Source of the DNA: RFTU01 sp046094505 | GTDB taxonomy: Bacteria > Pseudomonadota > Gammaproteobacteria > Burkholderiales > Burkholderiaceae_C | Direction: 5' to 3' | Length of the DNA: 40,070 bases | Assembly: GCA_046094505.1 (NCBI GenBank) | Contig: JBJTHN010000084.1 | Span: forward strand, 1 to 40,070 | Part shown: positions 15,343 through 23,260 of the stretch, in pieces | How the letters are laid out: each line of letters starts with the position of its first letter | How positions within the stretch are numbered: the first letter of the stretch is position 1 | Program-made: the position numbers and the translations under genes | The notes under the pieces: generated by a model | Database searches by the model: none | Told to the model about the DNA's origin: nothing | What the model saw: the letters and a program-made list of their open reading frames with translations, nothing else

Positions 15343-16488
15343 ATGGACAACATCTACATCAACCACGACCACCAGCTGCTGCGCGACCAGATGGCGCGCT
15401 TCATCGCCACCGAGGTGGAGCCGCATGCCCAAGCCTGGGAACGTGAAGGCCGGGTGCCGCGTGAGGTCTTGCGCAAGATGGGCGCAGCCGGCTTGTTGGG
15501 CTTGCCCTACGAGCCCGAATACGGCGGTGCGGGCGCAGACGCCCTGACCAATCTCGTCTTCGCTGAGGCGCTGAGCCAAAGCACCTATGCCGGCTTCATC
15601 ATCACCGTGCTGGTGCACACCGATATGGCCAGCCCGCATTTGCACCACGCCGGCACAGCCGAGCAAAAGGCGCGCTGGATGCCAGGGGTGACGCGGGGTG
15701 AGCTGGTCACCGCCGTGGCCATCACCGAGCCCTCGGCGGGTTCAGACGTGGCGGGCATCAAGACCACGGCCCGCTTGGAATCCGGCCCGCGCGGACCCGA
15801 GTGGGTGATCAACGGCAGCAAGCTGTTCATCACCAACGGCGTGCACGCCGACCTTTACTTCGTGGCTGCACGCACCGGCCCGGGCAAGCGCGACATGTCC
15901 ATCATCGCGGTGGAAAAGGGCACGCCGGGCTTCACGGTGGGCCGGCAACTCGACAAGACCGGCTGGCTGTGCAGCGACACCGCCGAGCTGTCCTTCGACC
16001 AGGTTCGTGTGCCTGCAGACCACCTGCTCGGTGAGCCCGGCAAGGGCTTCTATGCGGTGATGAAGAACTTTCAGACCGAGCGCATCGCGCTGGGGGCCAT
16101 GGCTGTGGGCCACTGCACCCGAGCCTTGGAAATCACCCGCGAGTACCTGGCCCAGCGTCAGGCTTTCGGCCAAACCCTGTGGCAGCAACCGGCCATACGC
16201 CAGCGCATCGCCATGCTCGATGCCAAAACCCGGGCGGCGCGCGCCTTCATGTACGACTGCGCCTGGCGGGTCACGCAGGGCCACGACATCGTGCAAGAGG
16301 TGTCCATGCTCAAGGCCCTTACAGGCGAACTTGTGAATGAAGTGGTGCAAAACTGCCAGCAGTTCCACGGCGGCATGGGTTACATGCGGGGTACCCCCAT
16401 CGAGCGCCTGTGGCGTGATGCGCGCATCCTGGCCATCGGAGGCGGCGCCACCGAGGTGATGCTGGAAGAAGTCGCCAAACGATACTGA
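15343..16488 (+). CDS. acyl-CoA dehydrogenase with helix-G catalytic Glu
   Basis: FAD acyl-CoA dehydrogenase of 381 residues, between liuB and liuC. ITEPSAGSD and LFITNG are the standard motifs. The C-terminal loop reads AIGGGATEVMLEE, with no Glu where the YEGTS enzymes have theirs; the probable base is E246 in FQTERIALGAMAVG, the isovaleryl-CoA dehydrogenase position. The GGGATE loop also occurs in citronellyl-CoA dehydrogenase-like enzymes, so a branched or longer methyl-branched acyl-CoA is a fair guess. It could be a second isovaleryl-CoA-type enzyme. The ATG at 15343 is preferred over an in-frame TTG two codons earlier. It follows liuB by 9 bases and precedes liuC by 1. Confidence 0.88.
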   Translation: MDNIYINHDHQLLRDQMARFIATEVEPHAQAWEREGRVPREVLRKMGAAGLLGLPYEPEYGGAGADALTNLVFAEALSQSTYAGFIITVLVHTDMASPHLHHAGTAEQKARWMPGVTRGELVTAVAITEPSAGSDVAGIKTTARLESGPRGPEWVINGSKLFITNGVHADLYFVAARTGPGKRDMSIIAVEKGTPGFTVGRQLDKTGWLCSDTAELSFDQVRVPADHLLGEPGKGFYAVMKNFQTERIALGAMAVGHCTRALEITREYLAQRQAFGQTLWQQPAIRQRIAMLDAKTRAARAFMYDCAWRVTQGHDIVQEVSMLKALTGELVNEVVQNCQQFHGGMGYMRGTPIERLWRDARILAIGGGATEVMLEEVAKRY

Positions 16489-16489
16489 T

Positions 16490-17272
16490 ATGCCCACCCT
16501 CGAAATCCTGCGCCCCACGCCCCACACCGCCCAGGTGTGGCTCAACCGCCCCGAGGTGCGCAACGCCTTCAACGACGGGGTCATCGCCGAGCTCACCCAG
16601 GCCTTTGGCGAACTGGGCGCCGACCCTCAACTGCGCTGCATCACCCTGGGCGGCCGCGGCAAGGCGTTTTGCGCCGGTGCCGACCTCAACTGGATGAAGG
16701 CCATGGCCGGCTACGACTGGGAAGGCAACCGCGCCGATGCGCAGGCCCTGGCCGACATGCTCTACGCCATCTACAGCTGCCCCGTGCCGGTGGTGGGCCG
16801 CATTCATGGCGACTGCTACGCCGGTGGGGTGGGGCTGGCTGCGGTGTGTGATGTGCTGGTGGCCGCCCACGACGTGCAGTTCTGCTTGAGCGAAGCCCGC
16901 CTGGGGCTGCTGCCGGCCACCATCGGCCCCTATGTGGTCAAGGCCTTGGGTGAGCAGGCCTCGCGCCGGTACTTCATCACCGCTGAACGGTTCAGTGCCC
17001 AAGAGGCCCACCGCCTGGGCTTTGTGCATGAATGTGTGGCGCCACAAGCACTGGATGAACAGGTGCAGGCCCTGGTGCAGACCCTGGTGAACAATGGGCC
17101 AGCGGCGGTCAAGGCCTGCAAGCAACTGGTGCAGGATGTGGCCGGGCAGCCCATCAGCACCGATCTGCGCGCAGAAACCGCACGCCGAATCGCCGATATT
17201 CGGGGCAGCGCTGAAGGCCAAGCCGGCATCCGCAGCTTCCTGGACAAATCCCCGCCGCCCTGGCTGAACTGA
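16490..17272 (+). CDS. liuC: methylglutaconyl-CoA hydratase (enoyl-CoA hydratase family)
   Basis: Crotonase-fold hydratase of 260 residues, expected to hydrate 3-methylglutaconyl-CoA to 3-hydroxy-3-methylglutaryl-CoA. The oxyanion hole and CoA pocket are seen in GKAFCAGADLNWMK and DCYAGGVGLAAVCDV; the catalytic Glu is in LSEARLGLLPATI. The LNWMK variant after the AGAD motif is characteristic of LiuC/AUH-like proteins compared with general FadB-type hydratases. The start is 1 base after the preceding stop, which points to translational coupling. Position inside liuB...liuD supports the specific assignment over a generic enoyl-CoA hydratase. Confidence 0.92.
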   Translation: MPTLEILRPTPHTAQVWLNRPEVRNAFNDGVIAELTQAFGELGADPQLRCITLGGRGKAFCAGADLNWMKAMAGYDWEGNRADAQALADMLYAIYSCPVPVVGRIHGDCYAGGVGLAAVCDVLVAAHDVQFCLSEARLGLLPATIGPYVVKALGEQASRRYFITAERFSAQEAHRLGFVHECVAPQALDEQVQALVQTLVNNGPAAVKACKQLVQDVAGQPISTDLRAETARRIADIRGSAEGQAGIRSFLDKSPPPWLN

Positions 17273-17281
17273 ACCTTCATC

Positions 17282-18340
17282 ATGTCAAGCACCACCCTTC
17301 ACGACTGGCGCGCACAGCGTCCGATCAACCAGATCCGCACCCAAACGCCCACCACCGACGAGCAGCGCCGCAACGCCAGCGCGTGGACGGTCGATGCGGT
17401 GGCTGACCTCTTCGAGTTGCCCTTCAACGACCTGCTGTACCGCGCTCAGCAGGCGCATCGCCAGCACTTCGACGCCAACGCGGTGCAACTGTCCACGCTC
17501 TTGTCCATCAAAACCGGGGGCTGCGAAGAAGACTGCAAGTACTGCCCGCAGTCGGCCCACTTCGACACCGGCCTGAAGGCGGAGAAGTTGTTGCCCTTGG
17601 ACGAGGTGTTGGACGCCGCCCGTGCCGCCAAACAAAGTGGTGCCACCCGCTTTTGCATGGGCGCGGCCTGGCGCTCACCCAAGGAACGCCACCTGGAGCA
17701 GATCGGCGAAATGATCAGCGGGGTCAAGGCCCTGGGCCTGGAAACCTGCCTGACCGCCGGCATGCTGGGCGACGGCCAAGCCGAACAGCTGCGCCAAGCG
17801 GGCCTGGACTATTACAACCACAACCTGGACACCGCCCCCGAGTTCTACGGGCAAATCATCACCACGCGAACCTACCAGGACCGCCTGGACACCCTGGACC
17901 GGGTGCGCCAAGTGGGCCTGAAGGTGTGCAGCGGCGGCATTGTGGGCATGGGCGAAACCCGCCGGCAGCGCGCCGGCCTGGTGGTGCAACTGGCCAACCT
18001 GGACCCCTACCCGGAATCGGTGCCCATCAACAACCTGGTGCAGGTGGAAGGCACCCCGCTGGCCGGCACCGCCGCCCTCGACCCTTTTGAGTTCGTGCGC
18101 ACGATTGCCGTGGCCCGCATCACCATGCCGCGCGCGATGGTGCGCCTGTCGGCCGGGCGCGAAGACATGCCCGAGTCGCTGCAGGCCTTGTGCTTCCTGG
18201 CGGGTGCGAATTCCATGTTCTACGGCGACCGCCTGCTGACCACCGGCAACCCGCAGGCCGACAAAGACCGCGCGCTGCTGGACCGCTTGGGCATGCGCTG
18301 CAGCACCGAAGACGACTTGGCGCCTACCGAGCCGAACTGA
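17282..18340 (+). CDS. bioB: biotin synthase
   Basis: Radical-SAM enzyme inserting sulfur into dethiobiotin to make biotin, 352 residues. The SAM-cluster cysteines are C81, C85 and C88 in the CxxxCxxC motif GGCEEDCKYCPQ, and the substrate/second-cluster region YYNHNLDTAPEFY is present. C-terminal residues match the family (AGREDMPESLQALC, GANSMFYGDRLLTT). It stands alone, without bioA, bioF or bioD, in the operon of a biotin-requiring carboxylase, between liuC and liuD with 9-base gaps on both sides. A dedicated boost of cofactor supply when leucine is degraded is the simplest reading; it may equally be the only bioB copy in the genome. Confidence 0.96.
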   Translation: MSSTTLHDWRAQRPINQIRTQTPTTDEQRRNASAWTVDAVADLFELPFNDLLYRAQQAHRQHFDANAVQLSTLLSIKTGGCEEDCKYCPQSAHFDTGLKAEKLLPLDEVLDAARAAKQSGATRFCMGAAWRSPKERHLEQIGEMISGVKALGLETCLTAGMLGDGQAEQLRQAGLDYYNHNLDTAPEFYGQIITTRTYQDRLDTLDRVRQVGLKVCSGGIVGMGETRRQRAGLVVQLANLDPYPESVPINNLVQVEGTPLAGTAALDPFEFVRTIAVARITMPRAMVRLSAGREDMPESLQALCFLAGANSMFYGDRLLTTGNPQADKDRALLDRLGMRCSTEDDLAPTEPN

Positions 18341-18349
18341 GCACCGGCC

Positions 18350-20362
18350 ATGTTCACCAAGATCCTGATGGCCAACCGCGGTGAGATCGCCTGTCGGGTG
18401 GCCGCCACCGCACGGCGCATGGGCATCAAGACGGTCGCGGTGTATTCACAAGCCGACGAGTGCGCCCGCCATGCGCAGGCCTGTGACGAAGCCGTGGCCC
18501 TGGGCGGCCACGCCCCTGCCGAGAGCTACCTCCAGTGGTCTCGCATCATCGAAGCGGCCCAGTCCACCGGTGCGCAGGCCATACACCCCGGGTATGGGTT
18601 TTTGTCTGAGAACGAAGACTTCGCCCAGGCCTGCCAAGACGCGGGGCTGGTTTTCATTGGCCCGCCCGCATCGGCCATTGCCGCCATGGGCAGCAAGGCC
18701 GCGGCCAAGGCCTTGATGGACCAGGCCGGTGTGCCCCTGGTGCCCGGCTACCACGGCCAGAACAACGACCCGGCATATCTGCAGGGCCAAGCCGACGCCA
18801 TGGGCTACCCGGTGCTGATCAAGGCCAGTGCCGGCGGCGGCGGCAAGGGCATGCGCCGGGTGGACCGCAGCGAAGACTTTGCTGCGGCCCTGGCCTCCTG
18901 CCAACGCGAGGCCAAAGCCAGCTTTGGTGACGACCATGTGCTGGTGGAGCGTTACGTGACCCGGCCGCGCCACATTGAGATCCAGGTCTTTGCCGACACC
19001 CACGGCAACGCGGTGTACCTCTTCGAGCGCGACTGCTCGGTGCAGCGCCGCCACCAAAAGGTGTTGGAAGAAGCGCCCGCACCGGGGCTGTCGGACGTGC
19101 GCCGCGCCGAAATGGGAGCCGCAGCCGTGGCCGCGGCCCGCGCGGTGGGCTATGTGGGTGCGGGCACGGTGGAATTCATTGCCGAACCCACCGCCGACGG
19201 TGACCTGCGCTTTTTCTTCATGGAGATGAACACCCGGCTGCAGGTGGAGCACCCGGTGACCGAAGCCATCACCGGCCTGGACCTGGTGGAGTGGCAGCTG
19301 CGCGTGGCCGCAGGCCAGCCGCTGCCGCTGCAGCAAGAACAGCTGCAGCGCCGCGGTCATGCGATTGAAGCCCGGCTGTGCGCGGAAAACCCCGAGGCGG
19401 GCTTCCTGCCGGCCACGGGCACCTTGCAGGTCTTGCGTTGGCCCGAGCATGTGGCCTTTGAGCGCCACGATGCGCTGCCGCGCGTGGACGCCGGTGTGCG
19501 CGAGGGCGACGCCATCAGCCCCTACTACGACTCGATGATCGCCAAGCTCATCGTTTGGGGCGAAGACCGGCCGCAGGCCCTGGCGCGCCTGGACGCGGCC
19601 TTGGCCCAAACCCACATCGTCGGGCTGCACACCAATGTGGCCTTCTTGCGCCGCACGGTTCAGTGCCCATCCTTCGCGCAGGCCGACTTGGACACCGCAC
19701 TCATTGAGCGCGAGCGCGAGGCACTGTTCGCGCCCTCGGGCTTGAGCATGCCTTTGGCAGTGGCCGCCTTGGCCTTGCATGAACTGCAGGCCGAAGCGGC
19801 TGCGCCTGCCGGCCCCGACCCTTGGAGCCGCAGCGATGGCTGGCGCCTGCACGGCCCGGCCACCCGCAGCCTGTCCTACACCGAAGGCGAGCAGGTGGTG
19901 GAAGCCCAGCTGCTCCAGTCGCCGCAGGGGCTTGTGTTGGCGTTCGACGGCCAGACCTGGCCGCTGTCGGGGCAGCAGCGCCCGCACCACAGCCCGGGCT
20001 TGTTCGACCTGGCCTTGGGCCCTTGGCGCTGCAGCGCGCAGGTGTATGCCCATGGTCAGCACCGCGCCGTCTTTGCTTCTGTGGGCACGCGCGTGCTGCA
20101 GCGCCTGGACCGCATGGCCCAAGCCGGCCAAGCCGAAGCACAGGCCGGCGGGCTCAAGGCTCCCATGCCTGGAAAGGTGAGCGCCTACCTGGCTGCTGCC
20201 GGGCAGGCGGTGGTCAAGGGGCAGGCGGTGGCGGTGATGGAAGCCATGAAGATGGAGCACACCCTGGTGGCCCCGCGCGACGGCGTGGTCGAGGCGCTCT
20301 TGTACGCCCCGGGCGACCAGGTGGCCGAAGGCGCCGAGCTGCTCAAACTCGCAGCCGCCTGA
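18350..20362 (+). CDS. liuD: methylcrotonyl-CoA carboxylase, biotin-carboxylase (alpha) subunit
   Basis: ATP-dependent biotin carboxylase plus biotin carrier of the 3-methylcrotonyl-CoA carboxylase, 670 residues. Residues 1 to about 450 are biotin carboxylase: N-terminal KILMANRGEIACRV, the Gly-rich ATP-grasp loop ASAGGGGKGMR, and MEMNTRLQVEHPVTE. A linking BT-type domain covers about 480-590. The C-terminal biotinyl domain has K634 in EAMKMEH as the biotinylation site. Partner of LiuB, consuming bicarbonate and ATP. It follows bioB by 9 bases and precedes ghrA by 1. Confidence 0.96.
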   Translation: MFTKILMANRGEIACRVAATARRMGIKTVAVYSQADECARHAQACDEAVALGGHAPAESYLQWSRIIEAAQSTGAQAIHPGYGFLSENEDFAQACQDAGLVFIGPPASAIAAMGSKAAAKALMDQAGVPLVPGYHGQNNDPAYLQGQADAMGYPVLIKASAGGGGKGMRRVDRSEDFAAALASCQREAKASFGDDHVLVERYVTRPRHIEIQVFADTHGNAVYLFERDCSVQRRHQKVLEEAPAPGLSDVRRAEMGAAAVAAARAVGYVGAGTVEFIAEPTADGDLRFFFMEMNTRLQVEHPVTEAITGLDLVEWQLRVAAGQPLPLQQEQLQRRGHAIEARLCAENPEAGFLPATGTLQVLRWPEHVAFERHDALPRVDAGVREGDAISPYYDSMIAKLIVWGEDRPQALARLDAALAQTHIVGLHTNVAFLRRTVQCPSFAQADLDTALIEREREALFAPSGLSMPLAVAALALHELQAEAAAPAGPDPWSRSDGWRLHGPATRSLSYTEGEQVVEAQLLQSPQGLVLAFDGQTWPLSGQQRPHHSPGLFDLALGPWRCSAQVYAHGQHRAVFASVGTRVLQRLDRMAQAGQAEAQAGGLKAPMPGKVSAYLAAAGQAVVKGQAVAVMEAMKMEHTLVAPRDGVVEALLYAPGDQVAEGAELLKLAAA

Positions 20363-20363
20363 C

Positions 20364-21302
20364 ATGCGGATCGGCTTTTACTGTCCGGGTGCGTCGCCCG
20401 AGCCTTGGCAGGCGGAGATGGAGCAGCTGATGCCGCAAGCTCGCTTGAGCGTGTGGCAGCCCGGCGCGCCGGCCGATCTCGACTACGCGCTCGTGTGGAT
20501 GCCGCCGCAGGCCCTCTTCGATGAGCAGCCGCAGCTGCGCGGTGTGTTCAACGCAGCCGCTGGCGTAGACGCCCTGCTCAAGCTGCACTTGCCGGCGCAG
20601 CTGCAGATTGTTCGCCTGGAAGATGCGGGCATGGGTTTGCAGATGGCCGAGTATGTGTGTCACGCGGTCATGCAGCACTTTCGCCGTTTTGATTTGATGG
20701 CGCAGCAGCAGCGCCAAGGGCTGTGGAAGCAGCCGCCGGCGCCTGACCGTGCCTCGTATGCCGTGGGCGTGATGGGCATGGGGGTGTTGGGCAGCCGCGT
20801 GGTGCAAGCCCTTCGGGCGTTTGACTACACGGTGCATGTGTGGACACGAACCGCGCCGGCGCAGCTGCCGCCAGGCGTGATCAGCCATGTGGGGGCTAGC
20901 GGCTTGCCCGCCTTTTTGGCCCACAGCCACAGCCTCGTATGCCTGTTGCCACTCACGCCCCAGACCCAGGGCCTGTTGAACCGCGCCACCCTCTCGCAGT
21001 TGCCCCGCGGCGCGCAGCTCATCAACGTGGCGCGCGGCGCGCACCTGGTCGACCAAGACCTGCTGGCCCTGATCGACGAAGGCCATCTCGAAGGTGCCAC
21101 GCTGGATGTGTTCCACCAAGAGCCCTTGCCGGTGGAGCATCCCTTCTGGTCCCATCCGCGGGTTCGGATCACGCCCCACACCTCGGCCCGCACCCTGCGC
21201 ACCGATGCAGCCCGGCAAATCGTGCAAAAGATGGCCCAGGCCGCTGCCGGGGTGCCGTGGGCGCAGATCAGCGGTCTGGTGGACCGCGGGCGGGGATATT
21301 GA
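20364..21302 (+). CDS. ghrA: glyoxylate/hydroxypyruvate reductase A
   Basis: NAD(P)H-dependent D-2-hydroxyacid dehydrogenase of the GhrA type, 312 residues, reducing glyoxylate to glycolate and hydroxypyruvate to glycerate. The cofactor-binding Rossmann loop is VMGMGVLGSRVV (about residues 135-146), preceded by a catalytic domain with FNAAAGVDALL; active-site residues follow as INVARGAHLVD (Arg), the EGATLDVFHQEPLP segment (Glu) and ITPHTSART (His). It is translationally packed behind liuD (1-base gap) though not a leucine enzyme. With aceK in block 1, it hints that glyoxylate-bypass control is bundled with leucine use; a different hydroxyacid substrate is not excluded. Confidence 0.88.
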   Translation: MRIGFYCPGASPEPWQAEMEQLMPQARLSVWQPGAPADLDYALVWMPPQALFDEQPQLRGVFNAAAGVDALLKLHLPAQLQIVRLEDAGMGLQMAEYVCHAVMQHFRRFDLMAQQQRQGLWKQPPAPDRASYAVGVMGMGVLGSRVVQALRAFDYTVHVWTRTAPAQLPPGVISHVGASGLPAFLAHSHSLVCLLPLTPQTQGLLNRATLSQLPRGAQLINVARGAHLVDQDLLALIDEGHLEGATLDVFHQEPLPVEHPFWSHPRVRITPHTSARTLRTDAARQIVQKMAQAAAGVPWAQISGLVDRGRGY

Positions 21303-21386
21303 GCCGGCTGCCCATCCGATCCCCACGAGCCCGGCACAAAGCCCAGCGCTGCACGACAATCCACACGCAAGCCCAGGAGTCGCCCC
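21303..21386 (+). promoter_or_regulatory. possible separate promoter region of liuE
   Basis: The 84-base gap breaks the otherwise 1-9 base spacing of block 2. GACAAT at 21355-21360 is a reasonable -10 box and AGGAG at 21375-21379 is the liuE ribosome binding site. No good -35 and no copy of the liu palindrome is present, so expression of liuE may be partly independent of LiuR. Confidence 0.4.
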
Positions 21387-22313
21387 ATGAGTTCCCTGCC
21401 CAGCCGTGTCACGCTGGTGGATGTTGGCCCGCGTGATGGCCTTCAAAATGAAAAGCAGCCGGTGACCGCTGCTCACAAGATCGAGCTGGTTCACCGCCTG
21501 CAAGCGGCTGGCCTGCGTGAAATCGAAGTCACCAGCTTTGTGAGCCCCAAGTGGGTGCCCCAGATGGCCGACAACGCCCAGGTGATGGCCGGCATCCACC
21601 GCCTGCCCGGTGTGCGCTATGGCGTGCTGGTGCCCAACACCAAGGGATTGGAAGCGGCGCTGCCCACGCGGCCTGACGAGGTGGTGGTCTTCGCCGCCGC
21701 CACCGAGGCTTTCAGCCAGCGCAACCTGAACTGCAGCATCGAAGAGAGCATCGAGCGCTTCGCGCCCGTGGTGGCCGGGGCCAAGGCCGCCGGCATCAAG
21801 GTGCGCGGCGCCATTTCCTGTGCCCTGGGCTGCCCGTATCAGGGCGAGGTGAGCCCCGACGAAGTCGACCGGGTGGCTGGCCTGTTGCTGCAGATTGGGG
21901 TGGACCACTGCTATGTGGGCGACACCATCGGCGTGGGCACGCCTAAGAAGACGCAGGCCGCCTTCGAGCGGGTGCTGCGCCACTTCCCGCTGAACGAGGT
22001 CAGTGGTCATTTCCACGACACCTACGGCCAAGCCCTGGCCAACATCTACGCCAGCCTGGAGCTGGGTGTGGCCACCTTCGACGGCAGCGTGGGCGGCCTG
22101 GGCGGCTGCCCTTATGCCAAGGGGGCCACCGGCAATGTGGCCACCGAGGACGTGGTGTTCATGCTCAACGGTTTGGGCATCGAAACCGGCATCGACCTGG
22201 AGGCCTTGGTGGATGCGGCCGCGGGCATCTCGGCCGCGCTGGGTCGGCCGGTCACGTCGCGCACCGGGCGGGCCTTGCTCGCGCGGCGCGAGAAGGCTGC
22301 GGTGGCGGCATGA
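21387..22313 (+). CDS. liuE: hydroxymethylglutaryl-CoA lyase
   Basis: DRE-TIM metallolyase splitting HMG-CoA into acetyl-CoA and acetoacetate, the last step of leucine breakdown. 308 residues. Key features: VDVGPRDGLQ (R16, D17; substrate and metal contacts), EVTSFVSPKWVPQMAD, the metal histidines in SGHFHDTYGQALAN, and the flexible catalytic-Cys loop GGLGGCPYAKGATGN. AGGAG precedes the ATG by 7 bases. The stop overlaps the DUF1289 gene start by 4 bases (ATGA), so that protein is translationally coupled to it. Confidence 0.95.
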   Translation: MSSLPSRVTLVDVGPRDGLQNEKQPVTAAHKIELVHRLQAAGLREIEVTSFVSPKWVPQMADNAQVMAGIHRLPGVRYGVLVPNTKGLEAALPTRPDEVVVFAAATEAFSQRNLNCSIEESIERFAPVVAGAKAAGIKVRGAISCALGCPYQGEVSPDEVDRVAGLLLQIGVDHCYVGDTIGVGTPKKTQAAFERVLRHFPLNEVSGHFHDTYGQALANIYASLELGVATFDGSVGGLGGCPYAKGATGNVATEDVVFMLNGLGIETGIDLEALVDAAAGISAALGRPVTSRTGRALLARREKAAVAA

Positions 22314-22534
22314 TCCCAGCGCCTGTGGCCCAAGCCGTGCCCAGCCCCTGCAACAGCATCTGTCGCATGGATGCGGCCACCGGCTGGTGCCAGGGATGCG
22401 CCCGCACCCTGCCCGAGATTGCAGCCTGGGCGGGCCTGGACGAGGCCGACAAGCGCCGGGTGTGGGCCTTGCTGCCCGAGCGCCGGCGTCTGCTGGGTGC
22501 GCAGTACCTGGGCCCGACGCAAGGGGTAGCCTGA
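22310..22534 (+). CDS. DUF1289-family small protein
   Basis: Small protein of 74 residues with the DUF1289 signature: PSPCNSICRMD...GWCQGCARTLPEI, where C14, C18, C27 and C30 form a compact four-Cys cluster likely to bind zinc or iron-sulfur. The family is widespread in proteobacteria and often lies next to housekeeping or redox genes; its function is not established. It overlaps liuE by 4 bases at the start and the next gene by 1 base at the stop (TGATG), so it belongs to the same translational chain. Confidence 0.85.
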   Translation: MIPAPVAQAVPSPCNSICRMDAATGWCQGCARTLPEIAAWAGLDEADKRRVWALLPERRRLLGAQYLGPTQGVA

Positions 22535-23196
22535 TGGGGTCTGACGCCGCTTCATTGCACCGCCTGAGCCTGTGGTTCGACCCCATCTCGCCCTACGCGC
22601 ACCTGGCCTTTGAGCACCTGCCGCAGGCGCTGGAGGGCTTGTCGGTGGTGGTGGACTACAAGCCGGTGCTTTTTGGCGCCTTGCTCAAGCACCACGACCA
22701 CAAAGGCCCCGCTGAAATCGAACCCAAGCGCGCCTGGACCTTCCGCCAGGTGGCCTGGCAGGCCCGCAGCCTGGGCGTGCAGCTGGACCTGCCGGCGCAG
22801 CACCCATTCAACCCCTTGCCGGTGCTGCGCCTGCTGCTGGCCGCCGCAGGCCCTGCCGGCCTGCCCAACCGTCACCAGGTGGCCTGCGCCTTCCGCCACG
22901 TTTGGCATGGCGGCGCCGATCCCCTGAACCCCGCTCGGCTGGCGACCCTGGCGCAGACCCTGGGGGTGCCAGAAGGGGCGGCTGACGCCGATGCGGTGAA
23001 GTCCCGACTGAAGGCCCTGGGCGAGGAGGCCCTGACCAAAGGGGTGTTCGGGGTGCCCACCTGGGAGTGGGAGGGGCGCCTCTTTTGGGGGCTGGATGCG
23101 CTGCCCATGCTGCGCGCTGCACTGCAGGGGGATGCCTGGTTTGGGCAGGGCTGGGAAGAAGCGGCCCGCCGGGTACCCGGCCTACAGCGGCGATAA
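22534..23196 (+). CDS. 2-hydroxychromene-2-carboxylate isomerase-like, DsbA-fold protein
   Basis: DsbA/kappa-GST-fold protein of 220 residues. The opening LWFDPISPYAHLAF is the HCCA isomerase signature, in which the Ser takes the place of the CxxC of DsbA and activates glutathione. Later KGVFGVPTWEWEGRLFWGLD is the cis-Pro region (GVPT) and closing motif. Named members act in naphthalene degradation, but many homologues sit outside aromatic pathways, and no other aromatic genes are present here. Glutathione-dependent isomerisation or conjugation of a CoA-pathway by-product is a possibility only. The start ATG overlaps the DUF1289 stop by one base. Confidence 0.85.
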   Translation: MGSDAASLHRLSLWFDPISPYAHLAFEHLPQALEGLSVVVDYKPVLFGALLKHHDHKGPAEIEPKRAWTFRQVAWQARSLGVQLDLPAQHPFNPLPVLRLLLAAAGPAGLPNRHQVACAFRHVWHGGADPLNPARLATLAQTLGVPEGAADADAVKSRLKALGEEALTKGVFGVPTWEWEGRLFWGLDALPMLRAALQGDAWFGQGWEEAARRVPGLQRR

Positions 23197-23260
23197 AGGC
23201 ATTAAAGTGCATGATCGTGCTTTACAGATATCTTGTAATGCACAAAAATGCATGTTGTGA
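23197..23260 (+). promoter_or_regulatory. AT-rich promoter/operator-like island before formate dehydrogenase
   Basis: A sharp AT-rich patch in GC-rich surroundings. It has GTGCAT (23207-23212) and its reverse complement ATGCAC (23238-23243), then the palindrome ATGCAT (23248-23253). TTTACA (23221-23226) and AT-rich hexamers nearby could make promoter elements, but exact pairing is unclear. It overlaps the proposed start of the beta subunit, so either the start or the promoter reading needs correction. Confidence 0.45.

Noticed and set aside
13696..15666. Very long open frame on the minus strand, antisense to liuB; similar ones at 18446-20365, 20343-22586, 24578-26983 and 31483-33711.
   Set aside because: Low-complexity His/Gly/Ala/Val-rich translations with no domain; they are by-products of GC-rich codon use opposite well-supported genes.
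22534..23196. Aromatic (naphthalene) degradation gene.
   Set aside because: Only the isomerase family name suggests it; no ring-cleavage, dioxygenase or aldolase genes are nearby.
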